Assembly: GCA_003402375.1 (NCBI GenBank) | Contig: QFXJ01000045.1 | Location: forward strand, 1-64,000 | Reading direction: 5' to 3' | DNA from: Candidatus Nitrotoga sp. CP45 | Lineage (GTDB): Bacteria > Pseudomonadota > Gammaproteobacteria > Burkholderiales > Gallionellaceae | DNA length: 64,000 bases | Part shown: positions 17,466 through 26,402 of the stretch, in pieces | How the letters are laid out: each line of letters begins with the position of its first letter | Position numbering within the stretch: position 1 is the stretch's first letter | Notes under the pieces: generated by a model | Database searches by the model: none | What the model was told of the DNA's origin: nothing | What the model saw: only the letters and a program-made list of their open reading frames with translations | Made by a program: the position numbers and the translations under genes

Positions 17466-19826
17466 ATGCTGCCATCTGCCGCTGCCTTGACACCAGAAGA
17501 ACTCCATTTGATTGACGCTTACTGGCGCGCCGCCAACTATCTTTCCGTCGGACAAATTTACCTGTTGGACAATCCACTTTTAAAAGTGCCACTGGAGCTG
17601 GCGCACATCAAGCCACGCTTGTTGGGCCACTGGGGTACTACACCGGGGCTCAACTTTATCTACGTGCATATGAACAGAATTATCAAAGCGCATGGCCTCA
17701 ACATGTTTTTTGTCGCCGGCCCCGGCCACGGCGGCCCAGCTGTGGTGGCCAACACATATCTCGAAGGTACGTATAGCGAACTGTATTCCGATATTTCCCG
17801 GGACGAAGAAGGCATGCGGCAATTGTTTCGGCAATTTTCTTTCCCGGGCGGGATACCTAGCCATGCCGCACCGGAGACACCTGGTTCCATCAATGAGGGA
17901 GGAGAGTTGGGCTATTCGCTGTTCCATGCGTATGGCGCGGTGTTTGATAACCCCGATCTCATTGCCTGTTGCGTAGTTGGTGACGGAGAAGCAGAGACCG
18001 GACCGTTGGCCACCTCTTGGCATTCCAACAAGTTTCTCAACCCCCGCACAGACGGAGCTGTATTGCCCATCCTGCATCTCAACGGCTACAAAATCGCCAG
18101 TCCGACCATACTCGCGCGCATTAGTCGGGAAGAGCTGGCGAGTCTGTTCGCGGGTTATGGCCACAAGCCTTATTTTGTGGAAGGTGACGAGCCTGAAGCT
18201 ATGCACACACTCATGGCCGCTACTGTCGATGCGGTGATTGCCGAGATTCGCGATATCCAGCGCAAAGCGCACGAGGGCAGCTTGATGGATCGCCCACTCT
18301 GGCCCATGATCGTGTTGTGCAGCCCCAAGGGATGGACCGGCCCGAAAGAGGTGGACGGAAAAAAAACAGAAGGTTATTGGCGCTCGCATCAGGTGCCGTT
18401 CGGCAATATGGAGAAGCCGGAGCATGTGCGGCTGCTGGAGAGCTGGATGAAATCCTACCGGCCTGAAGAACTGTTCGATGACAATGGTACGCTCAAACCT
18501 GAGCTGGCGACGCTCGCCCCGACCGGGGACCGCCGCATGGGCGCTAATCCCCATACCAACGGTGGTATGCTGCTGCGCGATCTGCGTTTGCCAGATTTCC
18601 AGGATTACGCGGTGGCGGTAGATTTACCCGGCAGCAGTATGGCTGAATCTACTCGGGTAATGGGGGACTTTCTGCGCGATGTAATGCAGAAAAACCGCGA
18701 CAATTTTCGCGTGTTCGGCCCGGACGAGACCGCTTCCAATCGGCTGGGTGCGCTGTTTGAAGTGACGGACCGCACCTGGATGGCGCTGCGCTATGATTTC
18801 GACGATCATCTCGCGCCAGATGGCCGGGTAATGGAAATACTATCCGAACACGCCTGCCAGGGTTGGCTGGAAGGTTATCTGCTTACCGGCCGCCACGGAC
18901 TGTTCTCGTGCTATGAAGCCTTCATCCACATTGTGGACTCAATGTTCAACCAGCATGCCAAGTGGCTCAAGGTGTGCCGCGAAATTCCTTGGCGCCGTCC
19001 CATTGCCTCGCTAAATATTTTGCTCACCTCGCACGTTTGGCGACAGGATCATAACGGCTTCTCGCATCAGGATCCCGGCTTTATCGACCATGTTATGAAC
19101 AAGAAGGCGGATATTATCCGCGTCTATCTGCCTCCGGACGCCAATACGCTACTCTGTGTTAGCGACCAATGTTTGCGCAGCCGCAATTTGGTGAATGTCA
19201 TTGTTGCCGGTAAGCAACCCGCGCAACAATGGTTGGATATGAAAGCCGCCATCAACCACACCAGCGCAGGCATAGGCTTGTGGGAATGGGCCTGCAATGA
19301 CCAAGCCGGCGAGCCGGATGTGGTTCTAGCAGCGGCGGGCGACGTGCCCACACTGGAGATGTTGGCGGCCATAGATATCTTGCGCCAGCTGATACCGGAG
19401 CTAAAAATCCGCTTTATCAACGTGGTCGACCTGATGACCTTGCGACCGCAGGAGGAACATCCGCACGGCTTACCAGACAAGGAATTCGATTCCCTGTTTA
19501 CCACCGGTAAGCCGATCATTTTCGCCTACCACGGTTATCCGTGGCTGATTCATCGCCTGACTTATCGCCGCACCAACCACGATAATCTCCACGTGCGCGG
19601 CTACAAAGAAGAAGGCACCACTACCACGCCATTTGACATGGTTGTGCTTAACACCCTTGATCGTTTCCATTTAGTAATGGATGTGGCAAACCGGGTGCCG
19701 AAATTGCAGGCACAAGCGGCACACATCAAACAGCGTATGCGTGACAAACTCAACGAACACACGCAATACATTCACCAGTTTGGCGAAGATATGCCTGAAA
19801 TACGCGACTGGAAATGGCCACAATGA
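17466..19826 (+). CDS. xfp: Xylulose-5-phosphate/fructose-6-phosphate phosphoketolase
   Basis: Thiamine-diphosphate enzyme of 786 residues, the usual family length. The ATG at 17466 has AAGGAG six bases upstream and is preferred over in-frame ATGs at 17430 and 17442. Family signatures include [35 protein letters not shown] and the cofactor-binding [18 protein letters not shown]. It cleaves xylulose-5-P or fructose-6-P with phosphate to acetyl-phosphate. The acetate kinase gene overlaps its stop, so acetyl-phosphate is converted to acetate and ATP by a coupled partner. Confidence 0.95.
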   Translation: MLPSAAALTPEELHLIDAYWRAANYLSVGQIYLLDNPLLKVPLELAHIKPRLLGHWGTTPGLNFIYVHMNRIIKAHGLNMFFVAGPGHGGPAVVANTYLEGTYSELYSDISRDEEGMRQLFRQFSFPGGIPSHAAPETPGSINEGGELGYSLFHAYGAVFDNPDLIACCVVGDGEAETGPLATSWHSNKFLNPRTDGAVLPILHLNGYKIASPTILARISREELASLFAGYGHKPYFVEGDEPEAMHTLMAATVDAVIAEIRDIQRKAHEGSLMDRPLWPMIVLCSPKGWTGPKEVDGKKTEGYWRSHQVPFGNMEKPEHVRLLESWMKSYRPEELFDDNGTLKPELATLAPTGDRRMGANPHTNGGMLLRDLRLPDFQDYAVAVDLPGSSMAESTRVMGDFLRDVMQKNRDNFRVFGPDETASNRLGALFEVTDRTWMALRYDFDDHLAPDGRVMEILSEHACQGWLEGYLLTGRHGLFSCYEAFIHIVDSMFNQHAKWLKVCREIPWRRPIASLNILLTSHVWRQDHNGFSHQDPGFIDHVMNKKADIIRVYLPPDANTLLCVSDQCLRSRNLVNVIVAGKQPAQQWLDMKAAINHTSAGIGLWEWACNDQAGEPDVVLAAAGDVPTLEMLAAIDILRQLIPELKIRFINVVDLMTLRPQEEHPHGLPDKEFDSLFTTGKPIIFAYHGYPWLIHRLTYRRTNHDNLHVRGYKEEGTTTTPFDMVVLNTLDRFHLVMDVANRVPKLQAQAAHIKQRMRDKLNEHTQYIHQFGEDMPEIRDWKWPQ

Positions 19827-20935
19827 GCCATGCAATCCTCACCATTAACAGCGGCTCATCCAGCCTTAAGGCAAGCCTGTTCCGCGCCGACGGCACGCGC
19901 CGTGACTGGCGCTACGCCCATGCCGGAAAAAATTCTCCGCATAATCACGCCGATTCCTTCGACGCGCTACTGAATGATCTGAGTGGGGAAGTGCCGGATG
20001 CAATTGGCCACCGTTTCGTACATGGCGGCGAAGCAATAGATTCAGCACGACTTCTCGATGTGGCAGAAATTAAGCGACTAAATGGCATTACACATCTTGC
20101 ACCGCTGCACATGCCGGGCAATCTGCTCGGAGTGGAGCTGTGCCGGGCGCGATTAGACGTGCCACAAATAGCCTGTTTTGATACCGCATTTCACCACACC
20201 ATGCCAGAACTGGCGCGGCGCTTGCCGATCCCGTGTGGTCTTGGCATACGGCGCTACGGATTTCACGGCCTCAATTATGCTTACATCGCCTCTAAACTTC
20301 CGTCACTACTGGGAGAGGCTGCACAGGGCCGCATCGTGGTTGCGCACTTGGGCGCGGGAGCCAGCCTGTGCTTGATGGAAGGGCTGAAATCCATCGACAC
20401 AACCATGGGCTACACGCCAGCCGGTGGCATCCCGATGGGCACGCGCAGTGGCGACCTGGATCCGGGCGTGATGCTGGAGCTGGCAAAACGTTACGATAGC
20501 GCGGGATTAAGTGATCTGGTCAATCACCATATGGGACTACTCGCATTGTCTGCCGGAGAGAGCAGTGACATGCAACGCTTACTGGAAAGCCGTAGCGAGA
20601 ACGCCTGTTTTGCGGTGAGCTATTTTTGCCGCCAAGTGCGTGCCGCTATCGGTGCATTGGCCGCCAAGGCGGGCGGTATTGACGCGCTGGTGTTCAGCGG
20701 CGGCATCGGCGAATATGCGCCACAGGTACGGGAGTGCATTTGCGGACCACTTGGCTTTCTCGGTTTGGCCCTGAACGTTGAAGCTAACCAATCCAACAGC
20801 ATTCAGATCAACGCTACCGGTTTTAAGCCCGTGCTACGTATCGCTGCTGACGAAGAAGATGTCATTCGTGGCTTGGTTCAAGCTTTATTGAGGGGCATGT
20901 TATTTCCCCTGCCCGCTGACAATTGTAATGATTAA
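19823..20935 (+). CDS. ackA: Acetate kinase
   Basis: Protein of 370 residues; the ATG at 19823 overlaps the phosphoketolase TGA. ASKHA-fold signatures are clear: [71 protein letters not shown] and [14 protein letters not shown]. It makes ATP and acetate from acetyl-phosphate in the cytoplasm. Pairing with xfp instead of pta indicates a phosphoketolase bypass. It is slightly shorter than the usual ~400 residues; no missing motif was noticed. It converges on the response-regulator gene with a 34-bp gap. Confidence 0.95.
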   Translation: MSHAILTINSGSSSLKASLFRADGTRRDWRYAHAGKNSPHNHADSFDALLNDLSGEVPDAIGHRFVHGGEAIDSARLLDVAEIKRLNGITHLAPLHMPGNLLGVELCRARLDVPQIACFDTAFHHTMPELARRLPIPCGLGIRRYGFHGLNYAYIASKLPSLLGEAAQGRIVVAHLGAGASLCLMEGLKSIDTTMGYTPAGGIPMGTRSGDLDPGVMLELAKRYDSAGLSDLVNHHMGLLALSAGESSDMQRLLESRSENACFAVSYFCRQVRAAIGALAAKAGGIDALVFSGGIGEYAPQVRECICGPLGFLGLALNVEANQSNSIQINATGFKPVLRIAADEEDVIRGLVQALLRGMLFPLPADNCND

Positions 20936-20969
20936 ATTTATTGAATTTTGAAAATATACGAACAAGACA

Positions 20970-21602
20970 TTATTCAATCAAATGATGTTTGATTGCATAG
21001 CGAACCGCTTCAGCATTGTTTTTCAATTTCATTTTTTCCAGTAAACGCGCACGATAAACGCTGACGGTCTTGGCACTAAGTGATAAAGCCTCTGCCATTT
21101 CGCTCAAACTTTTGCCCGATGCCATTAAGCACAGTGTTTGGTATTCGCGGTTGGATAAGGTTTGGTGCAGCAGCTCCTGATATCCTTGTGACAGGCCATT
21201 GGCCAATTCTTCTGCCAGTTCGTTGCTAATATATTTTTTGCCGCAGGCAACTTGGCGTATGGCGGTAACCAGTTGTGTCGGGGCGCTTTGCTTGCTGAGA
21301 TAGCCTGCAGCCCCAGCTTTCATAGAACGCAATGCATATTGATTTTCCTCATGCATGCTTAAAATGAGTACGGGTAACTGCGGCTGATTGAGCTTAAGCT
21401 GTTTAAGTACATCGATACCATTTTTGTCAGGCATGCTGATATCGAGTAGTACTAAATCATAAGCGTTTGCTTGCGCCATCTTGATGGCTTGCATGCCATT
21501 TTCAGCTTCTCCGGTTACGCGTATATCCTCGGTGTCATTGAGAATCTGTTTCATGCCTTTGCGGATCAGTGCGTGATCATCTACTACTAATATATTAATC
21601 AT
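20970..21602 (-). CDS. NarL/UhpA-type response regulator
   Basis: Protein of 210 residues: receiver domain (phosphoacceptor Asp54 in LVLLDISMPDKNG, acidic pair DD8-9, Lys in LSKQSAP) and a C-terminal LuxR-type helix-turn-helix (LSNREYQTLCLMASGKSLSE, AKTVSVYRARLLEKM). It activates or represses promoters when phosphorylated. The sensor kinase gene lies 22 bp upstream on the same strand, so they are a cognate pair. Targets cannot be read from the sequence; the convergent ackA is only a neighbour. Confidence 0.92.
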   Translation of the reverse strand: MINILVVDDHALIRKGMKQILNDTEDIRVTGEAENGMQAIKMAQANAYDLVLLDISMPDKNGIDVLKQLKLNQPQLPVLILSMHEENQYALRSMKAGAAGYLSKQSAPTQLVTAIRQVACGKKYISNELAEELANGLSQGYQELLHQTLSNREYQTLCLMASGKSLSEMAEALSLSAKTVSVYRARLLEKMKLKNNAEAVRYAIKHHLIE

Positions 21603-21624
21603 GATTGATATTCAATAATATTCA

Positions 21625-23151
21625 TTACAGCAATTTTTGTTGTGGCTGTGACAAAAAAAAGTTACCGGCAGTTAATGGTTCAGATTGATGCGGAATGCAT
21701 GCCTTAATTGCGGTTCCTGAGCCCGGTGTGCCTTTGATGTGCACATTGCCGCCAAAGTAGGCGACCCGTTCCTTAATGCCGCGCAGGCCAAAAGAACGCG
21801 GTTTGATGCGGTCTGATTCGGTAAAGCCGCAGCCATTGTCGCTAACAATCATTTCGACGCAGGTCGCTTGGTTATAAAGATCTATTTTTACTTTGCTGGC
21901 ATGTGCGTGTTTCATGATATTGGTGAGTGTTTCTTGCAGGATACGGAACAGCGCGATGGCGATATCCGGATCTAAAGTAATATCTTCATCTGGGTGGTTA
22001 AATACGCAAGAAATACCGGTACGCTGTTCAAATTCGTCTACCTCGATTTCCATTGCTGTGGTGATTCCGAAGCAGTCTAGCGTGCTTGGGCGCAGGGAGT
22101 GAGAGATGTCGTTGGCGGCGGCGGTGCACTTATCAACCAGGTTTTCAACATCCTTAATTTTTGCAATCAGCTCAGGTGTTTCCCTGTTCAGTCGTCCACC
22201 CAACCAAGCGATGTTGAGCTTAATGGCGGTAAGTGTGCTTCCTAAGTCGTCATGGACCTCGCGTGCGATGTTAAGGCGCTCTTGTTCGCGTACAAGCTGG
22301 ACGTGGGAAGATAGTTCACGTAATTGTTCCTGTGAATGTTTTATTTCGATTTCCGCCTGCTTGCTTTGGCTGATGTTCGACATAATGCCTTCCCACTGAA
22401 TTTCGCCATGCAATGTTTTTCGGGGGCTACAGCGTAGATTAATCCATTTAATCTCGCCTTCCGGCAATATCACGATACGCCCTTCCCAGTTCCAGAAAGT
22501 AAGATTATTTGCTGAAGTGCGCATGGATTGTTCATATGAGCCGCGGTCATCCGGGTGCAACATATTTATGAATAAGTGTGGATTTTTTTCTAAATCCTGT
22601 GGGTTCAAGTCGAGAAGGGCTTTACTGCCGTCGCTGATATAGGGAAAGGAAATATCGTCATCATGCTTGAGTAATATTTGATAAGCCATGCCTGGCAGGT
22701 TAGTGATGAAGGCTTGCAGGCGCGCTTGATTTTCTTGTAAGGCAATTTGCGCTTGACGGTGCTCGTAACGAATACGTGCTTCGCGTAAATTGTGTGCTAT
22801 TGAGGGAGCGAGCCTATTTAAACTCCCTTTAAAAATGTAATCGTTTGCACCGGATTGCATGGTATGAATGATTGTTTCTTCATGTAGATCATGCGACAGG
22901 AATAGAAAAGGGAGGTCTACTCCTTGTGATTGCATTAGCTCGAGTGCAGCTAGCCCACAAAATCCGGACGGGTCATAGCTACATAGCACCACATCCCACT
23001 CATCTTCAGTTAAGGCAACTTGCATGGCGGACGCATTATCTACTCGTCGGTGTTCCACCTTGTAACCGCTCTGTTCCAGTTTTGCAAGCGTGCGCTGGGT
23101 ATCATCCAGTGAGGTTTCCACTAATAAGGCACGAAGTTTATTGGTAGCCAT
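21625..23151 (-). CDS. Receiver-PAS-HisKA_3 histidine kinase
   Basis: Cytoplasmic protein of 508 residues without transmembrane helices. A receiver-like domain occupies about 6-120, a PAS/PAC region about 145-265, then a HisKA_3 dimerisation domain with the phosphoacceptor His near 300 (IAREVHDDLG) and a HATPase domain (LTNIMKHAHASKV, VSDNGCGF, SFGLRGIKERV). In the receiver the expected Asp is replaced: VVLCSYDPSGF where relatives have LILSDY-type sequence, so the domain may not be phosphorylated. It should phosphorylate the downstream NarL-type regulator. The signal sensed is unknown. Confidence 0.9.
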   Translation of the reverse strand: MATNKLRALLVETSLDDTQRTLAKLEQSGYKVEHRRVDNASAMQVALTEDEWDVVLCSYDPSGFCGLAALELMQSQGVDLPFLFLSHDLHEETIIHTMQSGANDYIFKGSLNRLAPSIAHNLREARIRYEHRQAQIALQENQARLQAFITNLPGMAYQILLKHDDDISFPYISDGSKALLDLNPQDLEKNPHLFINMLHPDDRGSYEQSMRTSANNLTFWNWEGRIVILPEGEIKWINLRCSPRKTLHGEIQWEGIMSNISQSKQAEIEIKHSQEQLRELSSHVQLVREQERLNIAREVHDDLGSTLTAIKLNIAWLGGRLNRETPELIAKIKDVENLVDKCTAAANDISHSLRPSTLDCFGITTAMEIEVDEFEQRTGISCVFNHPDEDITLDPDIAIALFRILQETLTNIMKHAHASKVKIDLYNQATCVEMIVSDNGCGFTESDRIKPRSFGLRGIKERVAYFGGNVHIKGTPGSGTAIKACIPHQSEPLTAGNFFLSQPQQKLL

Positions 23152-23247
23152 ATTCTATTCGTTATTTCATAAGGTTAAGACTATATTGCAATAATACAGT
23201 AACCAGATTTTAGAGTGGTATAAGAGTTATCACCACTGCATGATAAA

Positions 23248-23771
23248 TTACCGGTTTAGTGTGTTTCTATGTAAGTCTTTTGTTGAAAATTTACCCAGCA
23301 TCAAAATGCTAAATTCATCGCTGTTCATGCGCGCCAATACAGCACGTTTCGGTATTTTTTTAGAATTGGTCAAGGTCCAGGATGAAGAATGCGAGAGTTG
23401 CTTAGGCTTGGCGTTGCCATATGTTTCCCACTGTTTGCGTAAGCCGCGTTTATTCAATAGGCAGGTTAGATGCCTTAGCTCATTACGATGTGGTTCGCCC
23501 TGCCATGTGAACCAGTACAGTCCTGTTGAGTTATAAATACGAATTTCTGCGGAGATTTCATTTTATTCAGGAGGGGTGTTCAGAAATTTTTTTAGCGCCC
23601 GATCCCGATCCAAGGGATAAAGTCATATTCAGAAAAGTATCGATGCGGCCATTAAATCCCCTGGTGGAAACCAAGATGTAACGCCAAGTCTGGCGATAGT
23701 TTTAGCGTGCGGTCGGTCAGGTGCCATTCAAACGTCCCGGGTTTTGTGATCTCCGATGCGGTATAAACCAT
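23248..23771 (-). pseudogene. Decayed PAS/GGDEF-like sensor remnant (tentative)
   Basis: Several leftward frames look like broken pieces of one signalling gene. At 23652-23771 a 39-residue frame contains FEWHLTDRTLKLSPDLALHLG, similar to a PAS-domain start, and ends in TAA. At 23248 to about 23556, another frame without an ATG contains STGLYWFTWQGEPHRNEL (PAS/PAC-like) and then LARMNSDEFSILM, resembling a degenerate GGDEF segment. The spacing is too short for a full GGDEF domain, so deletions plus frameshifts are inferred. A 69-residue protein starting at the TTG at 23457 is the alternative. Confidence 0.35.
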
Positions 23772-23900
23772 CTGGTTTTTCGAATTCGTTTGCGTAGCGT
23801 ATGAGGAAAAATGACTCTTTTTATATAAGGGTTGAATGTATCAAAAGCGGTTTGGCCATGAACTTGACCGGAAAGTCATGCTGATTTTTTGATTAAAAAA

Positions 23901-23918
23901 GTGTAAAAAAAATCGACA
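23901..23918 (-). promoter_or_regulatory. Second copy of PEP-CTERM upstream box
   Basis: GTGTAAAAAAAATCGACA, identical to the box at 24862-24879. It lies about 75 bp downstream of the PEP-CTERM stop, pointing leftwards to the remnant region. No good GG-N10-GC promoter was found beyond it, so it may be an orphan from a lost gene or duplication. Confidence 0.5.
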
Positions 23919-23991
23919 AAACAACCTTGATATCCAAATATCAGCAGGTGGCTTTGTCAATTAACTTGTGAGTAGAACTTAAAGCTGGTGA

Positions 23992-24648
23992 TCAGCTAAA
24001 TTTTCTGCGCACACCAACGAGACCGAGCAAGCCAACACCAAGCAACCATAATGCAGTTGGTTCAGGTACACGCGTGATTGTAGGGGTATAGTCATAGCTA
24101 ATATCCGCGCCACAATTTGCTGTTGTATTCTGAATATTCTGAATGTTACCGCCGCCACCAGTAAAGGTAGAGCCTGAAATGGTTGTACAACCGACGGTGA
24201 AATTTCCGGATCCGATAAAGTTAGCGAGCGGGCCAGTTATTACTGCGCTGCCTGAGTCGGTGGTTGTTCCAAGATTCAATGTTGCACCCGAGGCAAGCGT
24301 GGTGAAGCCACCAGTTGTTGCCAATGTAGTTGTAAATGCCGGTGTTCCCACTGACACACCATTGCTAAAGGTAAAGAAATAATTTAGAAGTGACTGAAAG
24401 CTAAAAGTTTGAGGGTTTGCAGCACCATTAAACAGGCTGGTTGTACTTTCAGAGTTACCTACTAGCGTCAATGTGACTGAATTCAACGTGCCCAGGCTGA
24501 TATCGAACAATGGCAGTAAACCACTCTGGTTGATTTCAGTTGTCAGCATAGGATTGAGGAAAGAGCCAGTAATTACAGTAGCCTGCGCGCCGCCAGCTGC
24601 CGCAATACTACTAACTGCAAGTAGCGCAGCAATCATGTTTTTTTTCAT
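23992..24648 (-). CDS. PEP-CTERM sorting domain protein
   Basis: Protein of 218 residues with an N-terminal signal peptide (MKKNMIAALLAVSSIAAAGG), a low-complexity Thr/Ser/Gly-rich middle predicted to be beta-strand rich, and the tripartite C-terminal sorting signal VPEPTALWLLGVGLLGLVGVRRK (motif VPEP, hydrophobic helix, basic tail; given here as one segment of residues about 193-216). Such proteins are exported, processed by exosortase and usually linked to exopolysaccharide. No exosortase or eps genes are in the window. A sigma-54 promoter and a conserved box lie upstream. The exact role of this protein is unknown. Confidence 0.9.
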   Translation of the reverse strand: MKKNMIAALLAVSSIAAAGGAQATVITGSFLNPMLTTEINQSGLLPLFDISLGTLNSVTLTLVGNSESTTSLFNGAANPQTFSFQSLLNYFFTFSNGVSVGTPAFTTTLATTGGFTTLASGATLNLGTTTDSGSAVITGPLANFIGSGNFTVGCTTISGSTFTGGGGNIQNIQNTTANCGADISYDYTPTITRVPEPTALWLLGVGLLGLVGVRRKFS

Positions 24649-24751
24649 AATTATTATTCCTTGTTATTAATATACAAACCGTTGGTAATCTTTATATTTT
24701 TTGGCTAACTAAAAAATATAAATATATTTATGGCAACCCTGCCATCTCCAA

Positions 24752-24767
24752 AGCATAAATTGTGCCA
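24752..24767 (-). promoter_or_regulatory. Sigma-54 (-24/-12) promoter for the PEP-CTERM gene
   Basis: On the minus strand TGGCAC-AATTT-ATGCT gives the GG-N10-GC spacing of RpoN promoters, about 105 bp before the start codon. An enhancer-like box lies about 100 bp further upstream. Confidence 0.7.
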
Positions 24768-24861
24768 AAAACTAAAGTCGGTGTAAATTATGTTGTATAA
24801 CATGAGGTTGAATGGTGTAAATGTTAGAAACGGAAATTGTAGAATGACAATTACCGGGAAG

Positions 24862-24879
24862 GTGTAAAAAAAATCGACA
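24862..24879 (-). promoter_or_regulatory. Candidate PrsR-type enhancer box
   Basis: GTGTAAAAAAAATCGACA (minus strand TGTCGA-T8-ACAC-like) sits upstream of the sigma-54 promoter of the PEP-CTERM gene. PEP-CTERM genes in exosortase bacteria are known to depend on RpoN and the PrsK/PrsR system and to share a TGTCGA...ACAC-type motif. Assignment to PrsR is inference. Confidence 0.5.
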
Positions 24880-25254
24880 TGCGTGATTTCGGGCAGTTCA
24901 GTATTGGCAATTGCTATGGGTGTAATGCCGGTTTAGCGCTGGAAACCCAGCGCAAACGCAAGCAACTTCTTAAAATCAGGGGAAATCTTACGGCGATTGT
25001 GCAAGCTAATTTGCCTGCTGTATCGTGTCCTGTGAAGTAATCGCAACAGCGCGTTTGGTAATTAATCTGACGGTTATCTTTAGCCCAAGTCGAATATTTT
25101 TACATATTGGGTATTACGCAAGTTGTTATCAAGCGCAAGTGTTTCAAGTATTAGTTGAGGCAGGTCGTGCAGCGTGTTCTTCTCCGATTTCACTCCCAAA
25201 GGGGTTCGAATTTAAGCAAACCCACTTGGTCCATCAACAATGGCTTCATTCAGA
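24880..25254. other. Intergenic stretch with one hairpin
   Basis: No convincing gene. A hairpin GCGCTGG-AAAC-CCAGCGC is at 24936-24953 without a T-tract. Short open frames here (53 and 77 codons, plus strand) lack a ribosome site or recognisable features. Confidence 0.4.
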
Positions 25255-26337
25255 CTAATAAATTGGATAAGGTAATCTCTTGAACTGAAGCGTTGCGCCT
25301 TGCAAGGATTTCCAGTGGATAGTTTGGTCTTTGTGGCTACTAATCTGCACCACCGCCAGCATGTCATAGCCGCCATTTGGGGCGGGCGATGCGTTGACTA
25401 CCATGCCACTGGCCTGGCCTTCCATGTCCGCGCTGTAAAGCTCGTCACCCGGTTGCGGTGGACCATCACTATCGATATGCGCTAAATACATACGGCGCTT
25501 GAGTTTACCGAGATATTGCATGCGCGCCACAATTTCCTGGCCGGGATAGCAGCCTTTTTTGAAATTCACGGCACCGATTAATTCCATATTGGCCATTTGC
25601 GGTACAAATTGCTCTTGGGTAGCCGGTAGGATCACTGGAATGCCATCATGAATCGTGAGCCAGTCCCAGCAAGGTGAACCAACCGGACGTCCGGCCACAA
25701 TAAGTTTTTGCCATAGGGCGGGTGCGTGTTCGATTGTTGTGTTGATTTGAAAGCGCTGTTCGCCGAGACGAATGACGCCAGTATCATTGTGCTCTGATAC
25801 CCGGTTGCCTACTTCTTCCGCTCCCCAAGGTTCTACCGGAACCGAACCCAAGTATTCCCGCAGTTGTTCCTCTGAACCCTCCCCAGCCCAGCCAAAACTG
25901 ATTTGTTGGTCGGTTACGTCCTCAATTTTTACTTTGGAGCGCAGGATGTATTTGGATAGGCGTTGTTGGATGTCGGCGCACAAACTAAGCGGTAGTTGCA
26001 GGAAAAAAGCCTTGTCTGCGTCATCAAGCACCCCTTTACGCCAGATCAGGAAGCTTGCCAGCATTCGTCCTTTTGGGCTGTTCAGGCTGCTGAATTGGGC
26101 ATGCCATGGGGTGACTTCACGCACATCGCTACTACATAGGTTTTGCAGGAAGGTTTCAGCATCTTCACCTGAAACCTTGAGTACCCCAAGCTGGCTTAAG
26201 TAGCACAGTACCATGCCGTCTTGTGCGGCAGTGAGTTCGCCTTGCCCAGCGCCAAAATATTGCACGATGCCATCTTGTATTTCGGCCCCTTGTTCCCGTA
26301 AATAATCTTGCCAAATCGGATTCATCTTACTGCCCAT
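25255..26337 (-). CDS. ygfZ: YgfZ, folate-binding tRNA-modifying/Fe-S protein
   Basis: Protein of 360 residues from ATG 26337 (an ATG at 26325 is possible). The family signature KGCYPGQEIVAR is present near residue 260, together with LSQLGVLKVSGEDAETFLQN and LNSPKGRMLASF. YgfZ is a GcvT-like folate-binding protein that supports Fe-S enzymes, including MiaB in tRNA thiolation. It stands alone, divergent from the peptide transporter gene. Confidence 0.9.
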   Translation of the reverse strand: MGSKMNPIWQDYLREQGAEIQDGIVQYFGAGQGELTAAQDGMVLCYLSQLGVLKVSGEDAETFLQNLCSSDVREVTPWHAQFSSLNSPKGRMLASFLIWRKGVLDDADKAFFLQLPLSLCADIQQRLSKYILRSKVKIEDVTDQQISFGWAGEGSEEQLREYLGSVPVEPWGAEEVGNRVSEHNDTGVIRLGEQRFQINTTIEHAPALWQKLIVAGRPVGSPCWDWLTIHDGIPVILPATQEQFVPQMANMELIGAVNFKKGCYPGQEIVARMQYLGKLKRRMYLAHIDSDGPPQPGDELYSADMEGQASGMVVNASPAPNGGYDMLAVVQISSHKDQTIHWKSLQGATLQFKRLPYPIY

Positions 26338-26402
26338 TCATAAGGTTAAAAGTGGCCGCAACTTTACCACGAATAGCGATATTTCGGATAAACTCTCGCG
26401 CC

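Noticed and set aside
24879-25040. 53-codon plus-strand frame overlapping the upstream box
   Set aside because: No ribosome site, no recognisable family, and its start codon lies in the regulatory box; likely chance.
25190-25220. GGGGTTCGAAT resembling a tRNA T-arm
   Set aside because: No acceptor, D-arm or anticodon stem could be built around it.
25025-25258. 77-codon plus-strand frame before ygfZ
   Set aside because: Composition not protein-like, no ribosome site; probably noncoding.
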